The position numbers were made by a program, and so were the translations under genes. Positions 50,302 through 58,563 of a stretch of 64,000 nucleotides of DNA are shown here, piece by piece (the first letter of the stretch is position 1; each line of letters opens with the position of its first letter). The notes under the pieces are model-generated. The model was not told the DNA's origin, searched no databases, and saw only the letters and a list, made by a program, of their open reading frames with translations. The DNA comes from Phycisphaerales bacterium (GTDB lineage Bacteria; Planctomycetota; Phycisphaerae; Phycisphaerales; UBA1924): contig JALWOY010000081.1 of assembly GCA_027083355.1 (NCBI GenBank), positions 1 through 64,000 on the forward strand, in the 5' to 3' direction.

Positions 50302-51699
50302 ATGAGCACGATCGAGACGGCCCCGACCGGGGCGGCGGCGGGTGAGAACACCATGCAGACCGAAGCAGGGCGGCTGCTGTTCGAGAAGATCCGCGACAGG
50401 ACGGCCCGGATCGCGATCATGGGGCTGGGGTATGTCGGCCTGCCGCTGGTCGAGGCGATCCACGCCGCCGGGTTCCCGGTGATCGGGTTCGATGTCGACG
50501 AGTCGAAGGTGAAGAAACTCGCCGCGGGTCAGACGTACCTGAAACACCTCGGCAACGATCTGGCCTCGACGCTGGCGGCTTCGGACCGGTTCACGCCGAC
50601 CTCGTCGCCCGAGGATTTGGCCGACGCCGACATCGTGATCCTGTGTGTCCCCACGCCGCTGGGCGAGCACCGCGAGCCGGACCTGAGCTACGTGCTCGGC
50701 AGCACGGCGATCGCCGCCGGGGTGCTGCGGGCGGGTCAGCTGGTGGTGCTCGAATCGACGACGTATCCGGGCACGACGCGCGACGAGATGATCCCCGTGC
50801 TGCGCGAGGGCGCGGCCAAACGGGGGCTCGATCTCGAGCCGGGGCGGGATTTCTTCGTCGCCTACAGCCCGGAGCGGGAGGACCCCGGCCGGGCCGGCTT
50901 CACCACGTCGAGCATCCCCAAGCTCGTCGGGGGGACCGACCCCGACGGCGGTCGGCTCGCGTCGATGTTCTACCGCTCGTTCATCGAGCGCGTGCACGAT
51001 GTCTCCAGCGCCGAGGTGGCCGAGGCCGCCAAGCTGCTCGAAAACATCTACCGCGCCGTCAACATCGCGCTGGTCAACGAGCTCAAGATCGTCCTCGACC
51101 GGATGGGCATCGACATCTGGGAGGTCGTCGAGGCCGCCGCGACCAAGCCCTTCGGGTTCCAGGCGTTCTATCCGGGGCCGGGGCTGGGGGGGCACTGCAT
51201 CCCGATCGACCCGTTCTATCTGACGTGGAAGGCCAAAGAGGTCGGCTACGCCACCCGCTTCATCGAGCTGGCCGGCGAGATCAACCAGGCGATGCCCCGG
51301 CACGTCGTCGGGCGCGTCATGGAGGCCCTCAACGGCGAGGGCAAGGCCCTCCGCGGCTCGAAGGTGCTCGTCATCGGGCTGGCGTACAAGCCCAACGTCG
51401 ACGATGTCCGCGAGTCGCCCGCGGCCGAGATCATCAAGGAACTGCACGAGCAGGGGGCCGAGGTGCGGTACCACGACCCGCACGTGGCCGAGTTCCCCTC
51501 GATGCGACGGTACAGCTTCCACATGTCCTCGGTGCCGCTGAGCACTGAGGAATTGTCGGGCGCGGACTGCGTGCTGATCGTTACGGATCACGACGCCGTC
51601 GACTGGAATCGCGTCGGGCGCGACGCGAAACTGATCGTCGACACCCGCAACGCGATGGCCAAGGCCATCAGCCCCTCGGCCCGGATCTTCAAGGCCTGA
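50302..51699 (+). CDS. UDP-N-acetylglucosamine 6-dehydrogenase, WbpA-like
   Basis: This 465-aa nucleotide-sugar dehydrogenase oxidises UDP-GlcNAc to the uronate, the first step in the pathway. N-terminal Rossmann motif IAIMGLGYVGLPLVEAIHAAGF; central LENIYRAVNIALVNELKIV; catalytic Cys in PGLGGHCIPIDPFYL; C-terminal domain ALRGSKVLVIGLAYKPNVDDVRESPAAEI. GGGAGG precedes the ATG. Gene order is B, D, E, A. No UDP-GlcNAc(3NAc)A 2-epimerase (WbpI) is in the window. Confidence 0.93.
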   Translation: MSTIETAPTGAAAGENTMQTEAGRLLFEKIRDRTARIAIMGLGYVGLPLVEAIHAAGFPVIGFDVDESKVKKLAAGQTYLKHLGNDLASTLAASDRFTPTSSPEDLADADIVILCVPTPLGEHREPDLSYVLGSTAIAAGVLRAGQLVVLESTTYPGTTRDEMIPVLREGAAKRGLDLEPGRDFFVAYSPEREDPGRAGFTTSSIPKLVGGTDPDGGRLASMFYRSFIERVHDVSSAEVAEAAKLLENIYRAVNIALVNELKIVLDRMGIDIWEVVEAAATKPFGFQAFYPGPGLGGHCIPIDPFYLTWKAKEVGYATRFIELAGEINQAMPRHVVGRVMEALNGEGKALRGSKVLVIGLAYKPNVDDVRESPAAEIIKELHEQGAEVRYHDPHVAEFPSMRRYSFHMSSVPLSTEELSGADCVLIVTDHDAVDWNRVGRDAKLIVDTRNAMAKAISPSARIFKA

Positions 51700-51763
51700 C
51701 GTCATCCCGCGGGACGCCCCGCGGCCGGGTGCGGCTCCGGGGACTTCGCCCTACCATCGACGC

Positions 51764-52501
51764 ATGGCAACAATCATCGTCCTGCAGCACGGCCCGAGAC
51801 AGACCGCCGGTCGGCTCGGCATGACACTCCGCGATCACGGCTTCCGCCTCGACACCCGTCGGCTCGACATCCCCCCCGACCAGGGCGGGCACAACGTCCC
51901 CGATGATCTCGACGGTGTCCACGGCGTCATCAGCATGGGCGGGCCGCAGAATGTCGGCGAGCCCCACCCGTGGATGGCCCGTGAGATCGAGTTTATCAGG
52001 GCCGCCCACGAGGCGCAGCTGCCCGTCATCGGCGTCTGCCTCGGTGCCCAGCTCATCACCGCCGCCCTCGGCGGCGAGGTGGGCAAGATGGACAAACCCG
52101 AGGTCGGGTTCTGCCCCATCGACATCCAGTTCATGGGCCAGACCGACCGCATCCTCGCGGGCCTCCCATGGCGGCACCACCAGTTCCAGTCGCACGCCTA
52201 CGAGACGAAGACCATGCCCGCCGGCGCGATGCTGCTCGCGTCGAGCGACGCGTGCAAGGTGCAGGCCTATTGCGTCGGGCTGCGGACATATGCGTTCCAG
52301 TTCCACTTCGAGTTCGACCGCCCCGGCATCGACGCCGTGATCAAGGCCCAGAGCAACCTGCTGGCCGAGGCGAACCTCGAACCGGCGGCGATCAGCGAGC
52401 AGGCCGACAAGCACTACGAGTCGTACGCGAGGCTCTGCGACCGACTGTGCCTGAACATCGCGAGTTTCGCCTTCGCACCGACGGAGCTGCTGAGGGCGTG
52501 A
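51764..52501 (+). CDS. Class I glutamine amidotransferase-like protein
   Basis: This 245-aa protein has the GATase fold of GMP-synthase-like enzymes. VISMGGPQNVGEPHPWMAREIEFIRAAHEAQLPVIGVCLGAQL includes the nucleophilic Cys, and FQFHFEFD supplies the His (with Glu). Its acceptor substrate and partner are unknown. The ATG at 51764 lacks a Shine-Dalgarno; TACCAT at 51752-51757 lies 6 bases before it, fitting a leaderless transcript. A family F hairpin with GGTGGGACAGGCGTCCCGCCTGTCTC follows at 52516-52541. Confidence 0.85.
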   Translation: MATIIVLQHGPRQTAGRLGMTLRDHGFRLDTRRLDIPPDQGGHNVPDDLDGVHGVISMGGPQNVGEPHPWMAREIEFIRAAHEAQLPVIGVCLGAQLITAALGGEVGKMDKPEVGFCPIDIQFMGQTDRILAGLPWRHHQFQSHAYETKTMPAGAMLLASSDACKVQAYCVGLRTYAFQFHFEFDRPGIDAVIKAQSNLLAEANLEPAAISEQADKHYESYARLCDRLCLNIASFAFAPTELLRA

Positions 52502-52515
52502 GCGACGCTTTCTCG

Positions 52516-52541
52516 GTGGGACAGGCGTCCCGCCTGTCTCT
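52516..52541 (+). repeat. Family F palindrome
   Basis: GGTGGGACAGGCGTCCCGCCTGTCTC contains ACAGGCG..CGCCTGT. Relatives are at 11572-11591, 25731-25749 (minus), 61613-61636 (minus) and 17719-17735. It sits in the 59-base gap between the amidotransferase and glycosylase genes. Confidence 0.7.
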
Positions 52542-52560
52542 TCCGTAACCCCCCTTCAAG

Positions 52561-53601
52561 ATGACCGGCTCCCGCCTCACCATCCCCGCACCCGCGGATT
52601 ACGACCTCCCGCGCGATGTCTGTTCCTACGGCTACTTCCTGCTCGCGCCCAACCACTGGGATGTCGAAACGCAGTCCCTCTTCCGCGTGCTTGACCTCGA
52701 AGACGGCGCAACGACAGTACGAATCACACAACCGGATACCATGCAACAGAGGCCCGAGCGGAAGCGAGTGCCCGGCACCCGAACGACGAATCATCAGAAA
52801 AAGCCCCCGCGCGGGACTCATCTCAAAACGCTCCGGGCGGCGTTCGATCGCAAACTCTCCCGCGCCGAGCAGCAGCAGGCCCGCGCCCAGATCGCCCGCA
52901 TGCTGCGCCTCGACGAATCCGCCGAGAACCTGCGTGACTTCCACAAACTCGACCCCCGTTTCAAGAAATCCGGCCGGGGTCGGCTTTTTCGCTCGCCCTC
53001 GCTGTTCGAGGACGTCGTCAAGACCGTCACCAGCTGCAACGTCACCTGGCCGAGCACGGTGCACATGAACACCCGGCTGTGCGAGGTGCTGGGCCGAAAA
53101 AGCCCCACCGGCGGGCGGGCCTTCCCGACGCCCGACAGGCTCGCCCGCACCCGCCCCGGCACGCTCCGGGCCCGCTGCCGGGTGGGCTACCGCGACCAAC
53201 GCATGATCGACCTCGCCCGGCTCTTTCGCAAGGGCGACATCGACGAGCCGTGGCTCACCGACCCCGAAACGCCGGACGACGACGTGTTCGCTTTTCTCAA
53301 GACCCTCCCCGGCATCGGCCCATACGCCGCCGGCAACATCATGCAGCTGCTGGGCCGCTACTCCCGCCTCGCGCTCGACACCGAATCCATCCGCCACGGC
53401 AGGGCGCTGCTGGGTTACACGGGCAGCGAGCGGCAGATCCTGAAACAACTCGCGGCCCACTACGAGCCGTTCGGTGCGCACAAGTTCCGGTCATACTGGT
53501 TCGAGCTGTGGGATTTCTACGAGTCCAAGGCCGGGCCTTCGCACCTGTGGCAGCGTGAATCAACGGCGAAGGTCTTCACCGCCGCGCTGCTCAAGAAGTG
53601 A
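52561..53601 (+). CDS. HhH-GPD DNA glycosylase-like protein
   Basis: This 346-aa protein resembles base-excision DNA glycosylases. The helix-hairpin-helix and catalytic Asp appear in KTLPGIGPYAAGNIMQLLG and LALDTES. The N-terminal half includes FEDVVKTVTSCNVTWPSTVHM, typical of the AlkA/Ogg1 group. Residues about 60-82 (QPDTMQQRPERKRVPGTRTTNH) look foreign: they are encoded by a family A repeat (52749-52771) and adjacent sequence. The gene follows a family F palindrome. Substrate base is unknown. Cysteines for an Fe-S cluster are absent. Confidence 0.83.
   Translation: MTGSRLTIPAPADYDLPRDVCSYGYFLLAPNHWDVETQSLFRVLDLEDGATTVRITQPDTMQQRPERKRVPGTRTTNHQKKPPRGTHLKTLRAAFDRKLSRAEQQQARAQIARMLRLDESAENLRDFHKLDPRFKKSGRGRLFRSPSLFEDVVKTVTSCNVTWPSTVHMNTRLCEVLGRKSPTGGRAFPTPDRLARTRPGTLRARCRVGYRDQRMIDLARLFRKGDIDEPWLTDPETPDDDVFAFLKTLPGIGPYAAGNIMQLLGRYSRLALDTESIRHGRALLGYTGSERQILKQLAAHYEPFGAHKFRSYWFELWDFYESKAGPSHLWQRESTAKVFTAALLKK
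52749..52771 (+). repeat. Family A hairpin repeat inside the glycosylase gene
   Basis: GAGGCCCGAGCGGAAGCGAGTGC differs from 11621-11643 by one base near the end. It is translated in frame as part of QRPERKRVPG in an apparent insertion that keeps the reading frame open. Confidence 0.8.
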
Positions 53602-53613
53602 GCCTCGATCGCT

Positions 53614-55977
53614 CTACTTGCGCTTCTTGTAGTTGCGGTTCTTCGGCTCGGGGCGCGCCCTGTTGGGGACCTTCTTCCGCCCCTGGGCCTGCATCTTCTC
53701 ACGTTCCTCGGCCAGCGCCTGGAGACGGGAGGCGAGCCCCCCACTCTTCTTCGCGGCCCGTTTGGCGGCTTTCTCGGCCTTGATCTTCTCGGGGTCGAGC
53801 AACCCCTGCTTCTCGGCGGTCGAGCGGATGTGTTTGTTCTCGATGATCGCCAGGGCCGAGTTCGTGATGAAGTAGATCAGCAGACCCGAGGGCGCCGGAT
53901 ACATGAACACAGGCATCATGATCGGGAAGAGGATCTTCATCAGCTTCTGCTGGCTCTCCTGCTCGGGCGTCATCGAAGCCGACGGCGGGGGCGAGAGGTA
54001 TTTCTGGTGCATGTAGAACAGCACCGCCATCAGGATGGGCAACAGATTGATCGACTCGACCTTGCCGTAGAGGGCGCCCAGCACGGGCGGCGTGAACTGG
54101 AGCGCCTTCGGCAGCGGGAGCGCCGCGTCCGGGCTGGACAGGTCCGCCAGGAAGTGCCACTGCCCGCCGCTGATGGCCTGGAACACGCCCCAGAAGCCCG
54201 GCTGGTGCCGCATCTCGGTGGCGAAGTAGAGCGTCGCGTACAGCGCGATCCACACCGGGCTCTGCAGGAACATGGGCAGACACCCGAGCGCCCCGGCCGG
54301 GTTGATGCCCTCCTCCTTCCAGAGACGGGCCATCTCCTGCTGCAACCGCTTCGGGTCGTCCTTGTATTTTTCGCGGAGCTTGGCCTGCTTGGGGCCGAGC
54401 GCCTGCATCTGCTTGCTGAATCGCTGCAAACGGATCTGGCTCCACCGCGTGATCGGGTGCAGGCTTGTGCGCACGATCAGCACCAGCAGGATGATCGACG
54501 CCGCCCAGTCGTGCGTCAGCGAATGCGCGGCCCGGAGCACGAAGATCAGCACGTGGGTGAGCCAACCGAACGTGCACATCGATCCGCACATCCCGCCGAA
54601 GTTGTACGCGATCAACCCCTCGAGATTCAGCGAACGCGACAGGGCATCCACGTTCAGCTCATGCTTGAGCAGAGGACCGGCGTAAACACCCTTATCACGC
54701 GTCGAGACACCACCCGGGGCGATCAGCTCGGGCACGTCGACGAGACGCATCAGCATCACGGCGTCGCGGCCCCGGTTCACACCCGCGGCCATCGGGTTGA
54801 GCACCAGCCGATCGACATGATCGACCTCATCGAAGACCTTCTGCGCCCCGCCGGGCGTGACGGCATCGGGGTCGAAAATGGGGTGCAGGGCGACGCCGAA
54901 GTACCGCCCCGTGAACGCGGTCCAGACCAGCCGATCGCCCTCTTTCTCGGTCTTGGGCGTGGGCCAGATGGGCCGGACGGGCTCGTACATCTTCGAGCCG
55001 TCGGCGAGTGTTTTGGGTTTGCCGAGGATCGACGCGCGGCTTTTCAGGTCCCGGTCCGCGGTGACGGCGGTGCTGCCCGCCTGGAGCTTGTCGTTGAACA
55101 GATAACCGAACCGCACGCGGCGCTTGTCCCCGCCGTAGCCCATGGTCGGCACGGGCAGGTCGATCGGGCCCGCTTCGGACCAGAGCGCGCGCACGAGCTT
55201 GTCGGTCAGGTTCCGCGTGGAACGGGTGATCTCGAGGCGGAACGTGCCGGCGACGAGCCGATACCGTCGCTCAAGACGGAGAACGGGCTCGCCCCGCTCG
55301 TCGTCGATAAACGCCTCGAACACGCCGGGCTCATCCGGGACCGGACGCCAGATCCCGGGCGCCGCGAGCGAGACCACCTCGCCGTTGACCTCGATCGACA
55401 ACGCCGCGAGGGGGACAGCCGTCAGCTCACCCCGGCCCGGCCGGGAGACCGACCGCTGTGATTGCAATTCGACATGCTTCTTGTGCTCGATCGTCTCGTA
55501 GTAGTCCTTGCCGAGCTTGAGCGACTTGACGCCCGCCCCGTATCGGCTGAACTCGACGTAGATGTGCTGCCCGTCGACACCGTCGAGCGACCCGATCGGG
55601 CCGGCTTCGGGGATGTCCTCGAATGTGCGCGCATGCAGCGGGCCGAGAGATTCGATTTCCGGCTCGTCGGCCTCACCCCGAGTTCCATCCGCAGAAGATG
55701 CGGCGGTCTCGATTGCGGAATCGGCGGCCCGGCCCGGCTGGTCGGAGGCGGATTCCGACGCGGGCGAATCGTTCCGCGCCCGCTCACCCGGTGGCGTCCC
55801 CTCGTCGCCCGACGAACCGGCCTTGTTGGCCGGGGCCGCCGGTGCCGTCGGGGAAGCCGGTTGGTTCCTGGTCTGGTTGGCGGAATTGACCGCGACGGCC
55901 GCGACGACACCGACGCCGGCGAGGATCGCGGCCAGCGGGATGATCGTGCGGAGGAGGGAGTTCTTTTTTCGTGCCAT
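53614..55977 (-). CDS. yidC: Membrane protein insertase YidC
   Basis: This 787-aa protein inserts and folds inner-membrane proteins. An N-terminal helix (RTIIPLAAILAGVGVVAAVAV) is followed by a low-complexity linker (30-110). A large periplasmic beta-sandwich (110-430) precedes the C-terminal insertase core. The core holds SIILLVLIVRTSLHPITRWSQIRLQRFSKQMQALGPKQAKLREKYKDD, with the conserved Arg in the groove, then GCLPMFLQSPVWIALYATLYFATEMR and ILFPIMMPVFMYPAPSGLLIYFITNSALAIIE. The tail is very basic (RARPEPKNRNYKKRK), which may bind ribosomes. It is longer than the E. coli form (548) mainly through the linker and periplasmic part. Confidence 0.94.
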   Translation of the reverse strand: MARKKNSLLRTIIPLAAILAGVGVVAAVAVNSANQTRNQPASPTAPAAPANKAGSSGDEGTPPGERARNDSPASESASDQPGRAADSAIETAASSADGTRGEADEPEIESLGPLHARTFEDIPEAGPIGSLDGVDGQHIYVEFSRYGAGVKSLKLGKDYYETIEHKKHVELQSQRSVSRPGRGELTAVPLAALSIEVNGEVVSLAAPGIWRPVPDEPGVFEAFIDDERGEPVLRLERRYRLVAGTFRLEITRSTRNLTDKLVRALWSEAGPIDLPVPTMGYGGDKRRVRFGYLFNDKLQAGSTAVTADRDLKSRASILGKPKTLADGSKMYEPVRPIWPTPKTEKEGDRLVWTAFTGRYFGVALHPIFDPDAVTPGGAQKVFDEVDHVDRLVLNPMAAGVNRGRDAVMLMRLVDVPELIAPGGVSTRDKGVYAGPLLKHELNVDALSRSLNLEGLIAYNFGGMCGSMCTFGWLTHVLIFVLRAAHSLTHDWAASIILLVLIVRTSLHPITRWSQIRLQRFSKQMQALGPKQAKLREKYKDDPKRLQQEMARLWKEEGINPAGALGCLPMFLQSPVWIALYATLYFATEMRHQPGFWGVFQAISGGQWHFLADLSSPDAALPLPKALQFTPPVLGALYGKVESINLLPILMAVLFYMHQKYLSPPPSASMTPEQESQQKLMKILFPIMMPVFMYPAPSGLLIYFITNSALAIIENKHIRSTAEKQGLLDPEKIKAEKAAKRAAKKSGGLASRLQALAEEREKMQAQGRKKVPNRARPEPKNRNYKKRK

Positions 55978-55998
55978 GGGAGGGCGGAGCGTAGCGCG

Positions 55999-56787
55999 TC
56001 AGCGGCCGTCGTAGAGACGGTCGCCCAGCCAATCGTGCAACTCGGGGATGCTTTTAATCTTGTTCGCCGTGGCGTCGATGTCGTACGGGAGCCGGACGAA
56101 CTCGACGGCCCCGTCGTGCAGGATCGCGTAGCTGGCGCGGGGGTCGTTGTCGCGGGGCTGCCCGACGGAGCCGACGTTGATGACGATTTTCTCGTCGTCG
56201 TTGAACTTGTACCTCGGCGGGTCGCCGAGCTCACGCGGGGGGAAAAAATCCGGGTCGTCGGTAAAGACGCCGGGGACGTGGGTGTGCCCGCACAACGCGA
56301 CCCGGTCGACGCGCTCGAAGATCGCGGCCATTTTTTCGGGGGCTTCGGTCGCGTCGTCGGGGAAGATGTATTCGTTGATAGGCCGTCGGGGCGAGGCGTG
56401 GACACAGAGCACGCCGGCGTCGCCGTTGCCGGTTCCCAGTTCGGGGTCGACGACCCGAACCCGGAGCCGGCCCAGGAAGTCGTACCGCTCGGCCCGGAGC
56501 GCATCGTCCGGCTCGTTGTCGAACTGGTCGCGGGTCCAATAGGCCGCGGCCTCGGCGCCGGGGTTGAAATTGGTCGGCTCATAGAGGACGCCGAAGTCGT
56601 GGTTGCCCATCAGGCTCCACGCGCATTTTTCGCGCACGAGATCGACACATTCGAGGGGATCAGGCCCATACCCGATGATGTCGCCGAGGCAGATGATCCG
56701 CTCGATCCCCCGCGAGGCGATGTCATCAAGGACGGCGCGGAGGGCGACGGCGTTGCCATGGATATCGCTGATGACGGCGGTCGGCAC
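55999..56787 (-). CDS. Metallophosphoesterase (calcineurin-like)
   Basis: This 262-aa protein of the YfcE/MPP superfamily has all metal ligands: AVISDIHGNAVAL, IICLGDIIGYGPDP, LMGNHDF, VALCGHTHVPGVF, and VINVGSVGQPRD. It probably cleaves a phosphodiester or phosphomonoester; the substrate is unknown. The reading lies 22 bases upstream of yidC, so it could be cotranscribed with it. A promoter TTGCCG-18-TAGCAT is seen at 56881-56910 on the minus strand. Confidence 0.9.
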   Translation of the reverse strand: MPTAVISDIHGNAVALRAVLDDIASRGIERIICLGDIIGYGPDPLECVDLVREKCAWSLMGNHDFGVLYEPTNFNPGAEAAAYWTRDQFDNEPDDALRAERYDFLGRLRVRVVDPELGTGNGDAGVLCVHASPRRPINEYIFPDDATEAPEKMAAIFERVDRVALCGHTHVPGVFTDDPDFFPPRELGDPPRYKFNDDEKIVINVGSVGQPRDNDPRASYAILHDGAVEFVRLPYDIDATANKIKSIPELHDWLGDRLYDGR

Positions 56788-56880
56788 GGCGATGGTCTCT
56801 CGCGAATCGGGGCCGCGGGGCGGCCGCCGGGCTGTCCGGTCGGCGGGAGGCCCGCACGGGGGGCGTCCGCAGGTTCGGAC

Positions 56881-56910
56881 ATGCTAGGGAGGTTGCGGGC
56901 ACACCGGCAA
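56881..56910 (-). promoter_or_regulatory. Promoter of the phosphoesterase gene
   Basis: Minus strand: -35 TTGCCG (56905-56910), 18-base spacer, -10 TAGCAT (56881-56886), followed by GTCCGAACC. The hexamers and spacing match the tRNA-Leu promoter exactly, suggesting a local sigma-A consensus. Confidence 0.75.
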
Positions 56911-57066
56911 CGGGCCGCCGCGATGTGTCCGGGGCACGAACCGCGGCATTCTCGCCGGGTCCGCTTCAGCCGGGGATATGATCGGACGATTGAGCACCCG
57001 GGGCTCCCGAGCCCCGCCCACACCCCGCGCCGGCGGGGCCGAGCACGCACCCACAGAGGGGGGACC

Positions 57067-57666
57067 ATGCCAGCGGCACAAGTGAACTATCAGCGGACCC
57101 GCGAGATGACGATCGACGAGCTGCTGCTCGAAAACCGGATCGTCTTTCTCATCGGGGAGATCAACTACCAGACGGCCAGCCGGGTGATGATGCAGATGCT
57201 GTATCTGGAGAACCAGCGGCGGGGCCAGGAGATTAATTTCTACATCAACTGCGTCGGGGGCAGCGTGGACGACACGCTGGCGATCTACGACACGATGCGG
57301 TTCCTGTCGTCCCCCGTGGCGACGTACTGCATCGGGCGGGCCTATTCCGGGGCGGCCGTGCTGCTGACGGCGGGCGAGAAGGGCAAGCGGTATTGCCTGC
57401 CGCACGCGAAGGTGATGATCCACCAGCCCTACGGGGGCGTGACGGGGCAGGCCGAGGACATCCGTCTGCAGGCCGAGCAGATCATCAAGAGCAAGAAGAT
57501 GCTCAACGAGATCCTGGCCGAGCACACGGGCCAGCCCTACGACCGGGTCGTCGCCGACGGGGAGCGGGACAAGTATTTCTCCGCGGAGGAGGCGAAGGAC
57601 TACGGGCTTGTCGACGAGGTGCTCACCCGCTCGCCCAAGGGCTCGGAGAAGGGGGGTGCCGCGTGA
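57067..57666 (+). CDS. clpP: ATP-dependent Clp protease proteolytic subunit, copy 1
   Basis: This 199-aa ClpP-like protein contains [31 protein letters not shown] and [46 protein letters not shown]. The Ser sits where ClpP has ASMGA, but the loop reads YSGAA. His is in [18 protein letters not shown] and Asp in [21 protein letters not shown]. The triad thus seems complete. The ATG at 57067 follows GAGGGGGG. A TATGAT -10-like box is at 56977-56982. It is directly followed by a second clpP with overlapping GTGA. Confidence 0.92.
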   Translation: MPAAQVNYQRTREMTIDELLLENRIVFLIGEINYQTASRVMMQMLYLENQRRGQEINFYINCVGGSVDDTLAIYDTMRFLSSPVATYCIGRAYSGAAVLLTAGEKGKRYCLPHAKVMIHQPYGGVTGQAEDIRLQAEQIIKSKKMLNEILAEHTGQPYDRVVADGERDKYFSAEEAKDYGLVDEVLTRSPKGSEKGGAA

Positions 57667-58343
57667 GTCCGCTTTTTTCCATGCACCCCGGCGCCGCGGC
57701 GTCGTCGACGAACTCGAACAGCGGGAGCCAGACCGTGAACCAACTCGTCCCGATCGTCATCGAAAAATCCGGCTCGGGAGAGCGGGCGTACGACATATTC
57801 AGCCGGCTGCTGAAGGACCGGATCGTGTTCGTGGGCGGGCCGGTGATGGACGACATGGCGAACCTCGTGGTGGCGCAGCTGCTGTTTCTGGCCAACGAGG
57901 ACCCGAAGGCGGACATCCACATGTACGTCAACTCGCCGGGCGGGTCGGTCAGCGCGGGGCTGGGGATCGTCGACACGATGCAGTTCATCAAGCCCGACGT
58001 GGCGACGTACATCATCGGGCAGGCGGCCTCGATGGGGTCGGTCATCGCGACGTGCGGCGCCAAAGGCAAGCGGTACGCCCTGCGGAACGCGCGCAACCTG
58101 ATGCACCAGCCGCTGCTGTCGGGCGTGATGGAGGGCCAGGCGACGGACCTCCAGATCGAGGCCGAGGAGATGCTGCGGATCCGCGAACGGCTCTACTCGT
58201 TGTACGCCGAACAGACCGGACAGAGTATTGACAAAATCACCAAGGATTGCGATCGGAATCTCTGGCTGGATGAGAAGGAAATGAAGGAATACGGCCTGAT
58301 CGACGAGGTGCTGGCGAGCATGCCCGCGTCGTCCGAGACATGA
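57663..58343 (+). CDS. clpP: ATP-dependent Clp protease proteolytic subunit, copy 2
   Basis: This 226-aa ClpP starts with an unusual low-complexity lead ([24 protein letters not shown]) before [33 protein letters not shown]. Catalytic Ser in [12 protein letters not shown], His in [18 protein letters not shown], Asp in [27 protein letters not shown] at 57663 overlaps the first clpP's stop, so the two subunits are made together, as in bacteria with mixed ClpP1P2 rings. An ATG at 57681 is an alternative start. Confidence 0.93.
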   Translation: MSPLFSMHPGAAASSTNSNSGSQTVNQLVPIVIEKSGSGERAYDIFSRLLKDRIVFVGGPVMDDMANLVVAQLLFLANEDPKADIHMYVNSPGGSVSAGLGIVDTMQFIKPDVATYIIGQAASMGSVIATCGAKGKRYALRNARNLMHQPLLSGVMEGQATDLQIEAEEMLRIRERLYSLYAEQTGQSIDKITKDCDRNLWLDEKEMKEYGLIDEVLASMPASSET

Positions 58344-58398
58344 TCGGTGGCCGCGAGGACCGACCGGCCGCGCCGATTCTGAGCGGGCATCCCGGGCA

Positions 58399-58437
58399 AG
58401 AAGAATTCTTGTCCGCAAGTCGTGTTTCCGATACCAT
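58399..58437 (+). promoter_or_regulatory. Promoter region of the trypsin-like dockerin protease
   Basis: TTGTCC (58409-58414), 17-base spacer, TACCAT (58432-58437). The -35 hexamer overlaps a small inverted repeat (CAAGAAGAATTCTTG, 58398-58412) that could be a regulator site. The start codon is 127 bases further on. Confidence 0.5.
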
Positions 58438-58563
58438 CGGATTCCCGGCCCTGTTTTGGGGGCGAAAAACACGGAGTATTGCATCCGTCGAGATGCTCGG
58501 TCATGCCGTCATCGCGTGTGGCGTGCCGGTCGGCCGGGTGCACGAATGGAAGAGGGCATTACG

